Positions 1 to 4,973 of a DNA stretch of 5,542 nt are shown here, one piece after another (position 1 is the stretch's first letter; each line of letters opens with the position of its first letter). The stretch comes from an uncultured Acidimicrobiia bacterium (lineage in GTDB: Bacteria > Actinomycetota > Acidimicrobiia > UBA5794), in contig CAJQOW010000268.1 of assembly GCA_905480055.1 (NCBI GenBank), positions 1 to 5,542 of the forward strand, written 5' to 3'. The translations under genes were made by a program, and so were the position numbers. A model generated the notes under the pieces. The model saw only the letters and a program-made list of their open reading frames with translations. It made no database searches and was not told where the DNA came from.

Positions 1-825
1 CGACACCATCGGCAGGGTCGGGTCCGCGGTCCACTCCTCGAGGGAGCCGGGATAAATGGCGACGTCGGTGTAGCCAGCGCGCACCATGGCGAACGCCGAG
101 GCCGCGGCAGCAATGCCGCCTCCGCAGTAGGTGATCGCCCGTTCGTCGGGCGAACCGCCCAACCCCAACTCGATCTCCTCTGTCGACTTCAGCGAGAAAC
201 CGTCGGCTGTCACAGCCCCCATGGGTTCGTTGACCGCCGACGCAATGTGCCCTGGCCGGTCGTACATGGCGAACAGCCCTTCGTAGCTCTCGGGAGGCAG
301 GACGTCGATGATCCGAACGGTGGGATTAGCGATCGCAGCGAGCACCTCGTCCCTGTCGGCAAGGGCTCCCGGACGCGGGGATGGGATGAGCGTCACCGGC
401 GGGTACACCGTCGTCTGGTCTGTCACCGGGTGGCCAGCAGCTCGCCATTCAGCCACTCCGACCGGCAACAGTGCAGCACGATCGAACCCGATCGAGCGAA
501 GCAGCCACCAAACCCAGGCCGCCCACATGGACCCAGAGTTGTCGTAGAGCACAACCTGGCACTCGTCGCCGATCCCGAGCCGACCGAACGCAGCAGCGAG
601 TGCACCGGTGGGCAGCGGTGTGTAGCTGCGTTCAGCCTCCGTATCGGAAAGGTCATCCTGGAGCTCGAGGAATGCGACACCGGGGATGTGCTCACGGTCA
701 TAGGCGGGACGACCGGACTTCTCGTGGCCGATTGTCATGTCCACGAATCGGGAACAGTCGAACACGAGAAGGTCAGGATCGTCGAGGTGGGCGGCGAGCC
801 ATTCGATCGTGATCAACGATTCCAT
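1..825 (-). CDS. Rhodanese-type sulfurtransferase, two domains (3' end cut by window edge)
   Basis: The minus-strand frame is open from ATG at 825 to base 1, giving 275 residues with no stop; the protein should end within a few residues because tandem-rhodanese proteins are about 280 long and the visible end (EEWTADPTLPM) is the usual C-terminal segment. Domain 1 spans about residues 5-133 (FDCSRF near 22-27, HIPGVAFL near 46-53, ending EWRAAGHPV). Domain 2 spans about 155-275 (GHIASAVNEP near 192-201) and carries the active-site loop YCGGGIAA with the presumed persulfide cysteine C234. Family members move sulfane sulfur from thiosulfate or 3-mercaptopyruvate to an acceptor such as cyanide or a thiol, in the cytoplasm. 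The domain-2 DxR motif of classical enzymes is replaced by IDVLPPESY, so an arginine used for substrate binding in classical rhodanese appears absent; substrate is therefore uncertain. The start matches the usual family N-terminus but has no clear Shine-Dalgarno; a GTG lies two codons upstream. It begins 31 nt after the transporter gene and may be translated from the same mRNA. Confidence 0.88.
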   Translation of the reverse strand, partial: MESLITIEWLAAHLDDPDLLVFDCSRFVDMTIGHEKSGRPAYDREHIPGVAFLELQDDLSDTEAERSYTPLPTGALAAAFGRLGIGDECQVVLYDNSGSMWAAWVWWLLRSIGFDRAALLPVGVAEWRAAGHPVTDQTTVYPPVTLIPSPRPGALADRDEVLAAIANPTVRIIDVLPPESYEGLFAMYDRPGHIASAVNEPMGAVTADGFSLKSTEEIELGLGGSPDERAITYCGGGIAAAASAFAMVRAGYTDVAIYPGSLEEWTADPTLPMVS

Positions 826-856
826 GACCACAGCGTAGATGACCGCGGCTGTTCAG

Positions 857-2053
857 CTAGAGGGGCAAACCGAAGATGGCAATCGTGGCCATCGTGAGCG
901 CAACCAATGTGAAGCCGCCGACCGCCGCCCAATTGCCACGCCGTCGAGCGAGTATCCAGGCCATCACGGCTTGGATCACGAAGTACGTGGCGAAGACCCG
1001 AGAAGCGAGCGTCACAGCCTGGGTCACATCGGTCAAGAGGAACACCGCAATCGCTGGAAGCAGGAGGATGAGGAAGGTGGCACGGCGCGACACCGATGTC
1101 TCGTCGGTGATCATGTCACTGCGCGACATCGTGGCCCCGATGATCGCTGAGGTTTGGCTACCCAATGCAGCCAGAAGGATCAGCCAAGGCATGAAATCGC
1201 CCACCTGATCCGACACGACGAAGATCGCTGTGGCGTCGAAGTCTGTCTGGACCTGCACGAACAGGATCAGCACGAACGCAAGCAGAGCCACGAACACGAC
1301 GGTCGAGATGTATTGCGCAACGCGCATCGCCGATATCCGGACCTCGCCGGCAAACCGCGACCCGATGTACCGGGCCGCCTCGAAACCCTGGACAATGGCG
1401 AACAGCCCGATGATCTGCCGGAGCGCAGTTGCATCGACGACGGTGTCGCTTGGAGGAAACTCCCACCGACCGCCGAGAGCTTCCTGGATGTTGTAAACCC
1501 CGAACGCAACCACAACAGCGATCACTGCTGACAGGTTGAATGCCGTGGTCTTGTCAGCCAACCGATTGAGCGCGTCCATCCGACCCATCCATCCGACGAC
1601 CAGCAGCACAGCGATGAGTGCGGTACCGACGATCGCAAGGTTCCGTTCCGAGTAGGCGTCGAATGGCCAGAGAGCCAGGGTGACGAGAAGGAGCGTGTAG
1701 TACGCGATGTTGATCACCGAAGCGAGGGTGAGCGCTACTCGCGACACACGCCCAACGATGAGAAGACGATCTCCGCTCCCCTTGAGTGGTTCGAAGTGCC
1801 GGATGTTGTAGGACATGGCGAATCCTGTCGCAATGGCAACGAGACAGATCCCAAGCATCACGAACGGGGCCTGATAGCCAGCGAGCAACACGATTGCCGG
1901 CGACATCACGATGAATCCCACGTCCATGATGTTGGACAGGGGCACGACGGTCGCTTGATACCTCGTCGAGGATTGCACGCGGCTGCTGTACAAGAACCGT
2001 GCAATACCGGCCAGGACGAGGAGTGCAATGCCTACCGCTACCACATCGTTCAC
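857..2053 (-). CDS. Polytopic membrane transporter, about 12 TM helices, substrate unknown
   Basis: The 398-residue product is almost entirely hydrophobic segments joined by short charged loops. I place helices near residues 3-22, 40-59, 63-82, 101-128, 138-156, 170-188, 210-230, 248-267, 287-308, 325-341, 347-369 and 376-397, so it is an integral cytoplasmic-membrane protein. There is no cleavable signal peptide; the first helix is a plain anchor. Helix 7 contains QGFEAARYIG (222-231) followed by an amphipathic RISAMRVAQYIS stretch, and helix 9 runs into GSQTSAIIGATMSRSD. Both look like functional transporter motifs, loosely reminiscent of APC or sodium:solute symporter superfamily members, but I cannot assign a family with confidence. 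The reading frame stays open upstream to 2671, inside the aminotransferase gene, but that extension is hydrophilic and arginine-rich and merely antiparallel-frame noise. GTG at 2053, right before the first helix, is the best start, although its ribosome-binding site is poor (purine-rich GAGAG about 10 nt upstream). It lies 149 nt after the aminotransferase and 31 nt before the sulfurtransferase; context suggests uptake or export of a small amino or organic acid. Confidence 0.8.
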   Translation of the reverse strand: MNDVVAVGIALLVLAGIARFLYSSRVQSSTRYQATVVPLSNIMDVGFIVMSPAIVLLAGYQAPFVMLGICLVAIATGFAMSYNIRHFEPLKGSGDRLLIVGRVSRVALTLASVINIAYYTLLLVTLALWPFDAYSERNLAIVGTALIAVLLVVGWMGRMDALNRLADKTTAFNLSAVIAVVVAFGVYNIQEALGGRWEFPPSDTVVDATALRQIIGLFAIVQGFEAARYIGSRFAGEVRISAMRVAQYISTVVFVALLAFVLILFVQVQTDFDATAIFVVSDQVGDFMPWLILLAALGSQTSAIIGATMSRSDMITDETSVSRRATFLILLLPAIAVFLLTDVTQAVTLASRVFATYFVIQAVMAWILARRRGNWAAVGGFTLVALTMATIAIFGLPL

Positions 2054-2070
2054 AGCCGCCCCGCTCTCGC

Positions 2071-2088
2071 GTTCGCTCCCGCTCGAAC
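2071..2088 (-). repeat. Small inverted repeat upstream of the transporter start
   Basis: GTTCG and CGAAC are separated by 8 nt, ending 17 nt before the GTG start of the transporter gene. A five-base match of this kind can arise by chance. If functional it could be a regulator-binding site or a hairpin near the ribosome entry site. Confidence 0.22.
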
Positions 2089-2181
2089 CTACCAATGAAC
2101 GGGCGCGTAGGGAGCTGCAGTCGAAACCGATGGGCGCGCGTGGCGAGCCTCCTCGTCGTGGATCAGGCCCAACAGCTGATG

Positions 2182-2195
2182 GCTGCGACCGCAGC
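2182..2195 (-). repeat. Short hairpin just after the aminotransferase stop
   Basis: GCTGCG and CGCAGC face each other across a 2-nt centre, beginning 7 nt after the TAA stop. In RNA the stem would be at most 5-6 bp with a very small loop. No run of U follows, so it is not a convincing intrinsic terminator; it might slow decay or attenuate transcription between the two parts of the cluster. Confidence 0.3.
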
Positions 2196-2202
2196 GGGCT
2201 CC

Positions 2203-3396
2203 TTAACGCTCGGTCCAGGCCTTCAGCGCCGCCATGCCCTCGTTGATGTCGTCGACACCGATGCCGGAGTAGGCAAATCGCACATAGCGGTTCGGTTCGT
2301 TCGGTAGTTCGCGCCCGAAGTGGAGTCGGGTCGTGAACGAGACACCGGTCTCGTAGAGCGCTTCCCTGCGAAAGGCCTCGTAGTCGGTGAGTCCCTTGCG
2401 CTCCATCAGCTCGGTTACATTTGGGAACACGTAGAACGTCGACTCGGGCGTGTAGCACGACACACCCTCGATGGCGTTCAGGCCCGCGACGGTGGCATCT
2501 CGCCGCGCCACCAGCACGTCGAGGATCGCCTCGACCTCGGTCTGATCCCCCTGGAGTCCGGCGAGTGCGCCGTACTGGATGAAGTGGTTCGAGCATGACT
2601 CGTCGTTGACGTTGATCTTGGCGATCACGTCGACAACCTCTCTCGGCCCGATGCTTGCGCCGAGCCTCCAACCCGTCATCGCAAACTTCTTCGAGAATGT
2701 GTACAGGATCGTTGTGCGCTCCGCCATGCCTGGCTGCTCCACGAAGGACGTGCTCGATCCTGAGTACCGCATGTCGAAGTACGCCTCGTCGGCAAGGACG
2801 TACAGGTCATGCTCACGCACGAGCTCTGCGAGACGTTCATGCTCCCCTTCCGCACACTCCGCACCGGTCGGGTTGTGGAGGTCGTTCAGGATGAGCAGTC
2901 GCGTCTTGTCTGTGATCCCTCGCTCGATCGAGTCGAAATCGAACTCGAAGTTCTCGGCACCCTCGACGTAGCCGTACGGCACCGCGACCCCACCGTTGAA
3001 CTCGATCTGTGATTCATAGATCGGATAGCCGGGATTCGGATACAGGACCTCGTCCCCTGGGTTCATGAGCGCCAGGATCCACTTGCCAATGGTTGGCTTG
3101 CCCCCGGGCTGCATGACCACGTTCTCGGCCGCGTAGGTGGTGTGGTGTGAAGCCGACAGGTCGGCGGCGAGCGCCTCACGGAGCTGCGGGATGCCCGCAT
3201 TCGGGCAGTAGCCCGTCTTGCCATCGGCGACAGCCTTGAACGCGCCGTCGACTACGGTCGAGGGGGTGGCAAGGTCGAGGTCGCCGAGATGGAACGGAAA
3301 GACGCGGTTGCCCTTGGCACCGAAGGCGCCTGCCTCCGCCCCTACAGCGAATGCCGTTTCGGTTCCGAGGCGATCGATCCGGTTTGCGATGCGCAT
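2203..3396 (-). CDS. PLP-dependent aminotransferase, class I/II (fold type I)
   Basis: A 397-residue protein of normal family length. It shows the fold-type I aminotransferase signature in order: TGYCPNAGIPQLREAL (61-76), PNPGYPIYESQ (120-130), NPTG with Asn175 for the PLP O3' contact, ADEAYFD with Asp203 for the pyridine nitrogen, TFSKKFAMTGWRLG (233-246) with Lys236 as the probable Schiff-base lysine, and YVRFAYSG (371-378) with Arg373 as the probable alpha-carboxylate binder. All key residues are present, so the enzyme should be active. It would transfer an amino group between an amino acid and a 2-oxo acid in the cytosol. The specificity cannot be read from sequence; aspartate, alanine, serine or a related C3 amino acid are all possible. 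Its position 15 nt after an HPR1-like dehydrogenase and in line with glutamate dehydrogenase favours serine/hydroxypyruvate with glutamate/2-oxoglutarate as the second pair (inference). It is not a class V serine-glyoxylate aminotransferase. The ATG at 3396 is supported by a strong AGGAAGGA ribosome-binding site 9 nt upstream. Confidence 0.95.
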   Translation of the reverse strand: MRIANRIDRLGTETAFAVGAEAGAFGAKGNRVFPFHLGDLDLATPSTVVDGAFKAVADGKTGYCPNAGIPQLREALAADLSASHHTTYAAENVVMQPGGKPTIGKWILALMNPGDEVLYPNPGYPIYESQIEFNGGVAVPYGYVEGAENFEFDFDSIERGITDKTRLLILNDLHNPTGAECAEGEHERLAELVREHDLYVLADEAYFDMRYSGSSTSFVEQPGMAERTTILYTFSKKFAMTGWRLGASIGPREVVDVIAKINVNDESCSNHFIQYGALAGLQGDQTEVEAILDVLVARRDATVAGLNAIEGVSCYTPESTFYVFPNVTELMERKGLTDYEAFRREALYETGVSFTTRLHFGRELPNEPNRYVRFAYSGIGVDDINEGMAALKAWTER

Positions 3397-3405
3397 GTTG
3401 GTGGT

Positions 3406-3413
3406 TCCTTCCT
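3406..3413 (-). promoter_or_regulatory. Shine-Dalgarno of the aminotransferase gene, overlapping the HPR stop
   Basis: The minus strand reads TAGGAAGGA, then 9 nt, then ATG at 3396. The TAG is the stop codon of the hydroxypyruvate reductase gene. It fixes the aminotransferase start and suggests that the two proteins are made from one mRNA with coupled translation. Confidence 0.82.
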
Positions 3414-4545
3414 AGGTGAGATTGAGATCGGCTGCGTTGACGACGCTCGGAGCGGCTGGCACGAGGTCTCCGCTGAGGAAGGGCAGGACATCATCGCCGT
3501 CCCAGACCGATTGTTGCTGAAGCAGGGCGGCGACGTTGGCTGCGGCCAGGGTCGCCATGCCCTCGCGCGTCCACACTGTCGCTGACGCGATGTGCGGAAC
3601 GATCACGACATTGTCGAGATCGGAAAGACCGGGCTTCATGGCCGGTTCATCCTCGAACACATCGAGGCCTGCGGTGAACAGGGGATGTGACCGGCAGTGG
3701 TCAACAAGCGCTACCTCGTCAATGACAGGACCGCGCGAGCTGTTGATCAGGATCGCATCGTCCTTCATCGCGGCCAACTCTGGTGCACCGATGAGGTGGC
3801 GCGTCTGATCGGTCAGCGCGGTGTGGAGGCTGACGACATCCGATGCCGCAAGCAACTCCTCGAGCGATGCGGCTCGTCGACACGTAACGCCAGCTTCGCC
3901 GTGGGCCTCGAGGAACGATGCGTAGTCGGCCACGAACGACTCGAGTTCCTCATTCGGTCGGAGGTCGAAATACACGACATTCATCTTGTGACCCTCGACG
4001 AGCATCCGTGCGTATGCCACACCTATGCGCCCTGCTCCAACGATGCCAACCGTCGCTCCGTGGAACCGCTTTCCCATGAACAATGTTGGCAGCCATCCCT
4101 GGTATCGACCGCCGCGCATGAATGTGTCTGCTTCTACAACTCTCCTGCCAGCGGCGAAGGTCAGCGCGATTGCCATCTCCGCCGTTGTTTCGGTGAGCAC
4201 GCCTGGTGTGTTGCCAACCGGGATGCCCGCTGCCGTAGCACCCGGAACATCAACGTTGTCGTATCCAACCGCGAAGTTCGAGTAGGCCGCTCCCCCGGCA
4301 CCTGCGAGTGCAGTGAACACGTCGGCGTCCCATTGCTCGGTGAGCTGGCCGATGGCTCCGTCGCACGCATCGCCGATCCAACCGATGATGTCCTCCTTCG
4401 AGAAAACATCCTGCGTCGTGGCAACCTCGACACGACAGTCAGCGGCAAAGAGGTACTCCAGCCAGCGAGAACCTGGCAGCTCTTTCGTGACAATCACCCT
4501 GCGGGATCCGTCAGGGTTGTGCACATTCGTGGCAATCGATGTCAT
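3412..4545 (-). CDS. Hydroxypyruvate reductase, plant HPR1-like (D-2-hydroxyacid dehydrogenase)
   Basis: A 377-residue NAD-dependent D-isomer 2-hydroxyacid dehydrogenase. The coenzyme domain has GIVGAGRIG (167-175) with an acidic Asp194 at the end of the next strand (VVYFD), which favours NADH. The catalytic set is Arg271 (SSRGPVID), Glu300 (DVFEDEP) and His318 (VPHIAS). Compared from memory with plant peroxisomal hydroxypyruvate reductase (about 386 residues), the match runs end to end: N-terminal NPDGSRRVIVTKELPGSRW, then CDGAIGQLTE, GNTPGVLTETTAE, EADTFMRGGRYQGWLP, the extended loop around 196-224, MKPGLSDLDNVVIVPHIAS, WTREGMATLAAANV and the C-terminal PSVVN. The plant C-terminal SKL peroxisome signal is absent, as expected in a bacterium. 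The reaction would be hydroxypyruvate + NADH to D-glycerate, or glyoxylate to glycolate as a side activity. The gene lies 26 nt after the small unknown gene and its stop codon lies within the ribosome-binding site of the aminotransferase gene. The ATG at 4545 fits the family N-terminus; its ribosome-binding site (GAAAGAGA, 5 nt spacing) is only moderate. Confidence 0.93.
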   Translation of the reverse strand: MTSIATNVHNPDGSRRVIVTKELPGSRWLEYLFAADCRVEVATTQDVFSKEDIIGWIGDACDGAIGQLTEQWDADVFTALAGAGGAAYSNFAVGYDNVDVPGATAAGIPVGNTPGVLTETTAEMAIALTFAAGRRVVEADTFMRGGRYQGWLPTLFMGKRFHGATVGIVGAGRIGVAYARMLVEGHKMNVVYFDLRPNEELESFVADYASFLEAHGEAGVTCRRAASLEELLAASDVVSLHTALTDQTRHLIGAPELAAMKDDAILINSSRGPVIDEVALVDHCRSHPLFTAGLDVFEDEPAMKPGLSDLDNVVIVPHIASATVWTREGMATLAAANVAALLQQQSVWDGDDVLPFLSGDLVPAAPSVVNAADLNLT

Positions 4546-4550
4546 CGCGA

Positions 4551-4558
4551 TCTCTTTC
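4551..4558 (-). promoter_or_regulatory. Moderate Shine-Dalgarno of the hydroxypyruvate reductase gene
   Basis: The purine run GAAAGAGA ends 5 nt before the ATG at 4545. It is weaker than the sites of the genes on either side, which may set a lower level of this enzyme unless translation is coupled to the preceding gene 26 nt upstream. Confidence 0.5.
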
Positions 4559-4571
4559 GTTGGTGTTGGTG

Positions 4572-4961
4572 TCAGTCTGCTGCAAGCAGCTCGTGTACCC
4601 GGTCGAGCATGTCGTCGGGATCGACGAACTCCACCACATCAGGAATGTCGTCGAACAGTCCCCTGGCCTTCTCGTGGAGGCCTTTGTGGACCTCGAGAAT
4701 CAGAGGTATCTCAAATGTCCTGCACACGTGGAAAATGTCCTGGTAGGTGACGCCGCCAGGTGGAACAACATCGTCTGGTGCGAATATCTTGTGGACGTAG
4801 CCGATCAGCAGGTCGACCCTGTTCTCGTTGTTGATGATTCGCACGTGCATGCCGTGGTTGTCGAACCCGTTGGCGATCGGCAGTGTGTCGTAGCCGTCGC
4901 AGACGAGGTCGGTCAGCAGCGCCGAATCCGTGCCTTCGAAATAGCCTATGTTCTTGCGCAT
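4572..4961 (-). CDS. Small protein of unknown function, 129 aa
   Basis: I do not recognise this protein. It is acidic, soluble-looking and lacks a signal peptide or membrane helix. The first part (1-38) holds GYFEGTD and a NGFDNHG motif (about 31-37). The middle, IINNENRVDLLIGYVHKIFAP, looks like a beta strand followed by a helix or strand. The C-terminal third alternates a predicted helix (YQDIFHVCRTF), a strand (IPLILEVH), a helix (HEKARGLF) and VVEFVDPDDMLDRVHELL, which resembles the end of a Rossmann-like alpha/beta domain in which a short strand and final helix close the fold. It is a real gene: an exceptionally strong AGGAGGT ribosome-binding site stands 5 nt before ATG 4961, the reading frame is complete, and it is wedged between gdhA (10 nt) and the HPR gene (26 nt). 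That position suggests a role tied to glutamate or hydroxyacid metabolism, possibly regulatory or as a small accessory enzyme, but nothing in the sequence proves this. Confidence 0.82.
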   Translation of the reverse strand: MRKNIGYFEGTDSALLTDLVCDGYDTLPIANGFDNHGMHVRIINNENRVDLLIGYVHKIFAPDDVVPPGGVTYQDIFHVCRTFEIPLILEVHKGLHEKARGLFDDIPDVVEFVDPDDMLDRVHELLAAD

Positions 4962-4966
4962 TCGGA

Positions 4967-4973
4967 ACCTCCT
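4967..4973 (-). promoter_or_regulatory. Strong Shine-Dalgarno for the 129-aa gene, overlapping the gdhA stop
   Basis: On the minus strand the sequence reads TAGGAGGT followed by 5 nt and ATG. The TAG is the gdhA stop codon, so terminating ribosomes cover the entry site of the next gene. This supports the ATG at 4961 and suggests translational coupling. Confidence 0.85.

Larger units (their letters stand above)
2054..2202 (-). other. 149-nt intergenic gap between aminotransferase and transporter genes
   Basis: This is the only sizeable non-coding stretch. It contains two short inverted repeats (annotated separately) and no convincing small gene: an AGGAGG run sits in it but no start codon follows at a usable distance. 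A TAGGTT hexamer near 2087-2092 on the minus strand could be a -10 element, but I see no matching -35, so a promoter for the transporter gene is possible and unproven. Confidence 0.5.

Noticed and set aside
830..852. A hairpin (ACAGC/GCTGT) in the 31-nt gap between the transporter and sulfurtransferase genes, considered as a terminator.
   Set aside because: The stem is 5 bp with a 13-nt loop and no U-run follows; it is too weak to call.
247..897. A 216-residue plus-strand open frame opposite the sulfurtransferase.
   Set aside because: The complementary strand encodes a two-domain rhodanese protein with a clear active-site loop; the plus-strand translation has no recognisable feature.
2054..2671. 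Upstream extension of the transporter reading frame, which would give a 604-residue protein with a hydrophilic N-terminal domain.
   Set aside because: The extension lies within the aminotransferase gene in another frame and is arginine-rich, low-complexity sequence typical of an off-frame translation. The hydrophobic protein begins exactly at GTG 2053.
3697..4746. A 349-residue plus-strand open frame opposite the hydroxypyruvate reductase and small unknown genes.
   Set aside because: It runs antisense to well-supported genes, is rich in Arg, Cys, His and Ser without any domain pattern, and has no credible start region. It is a by-product of codon bias in the real genes.
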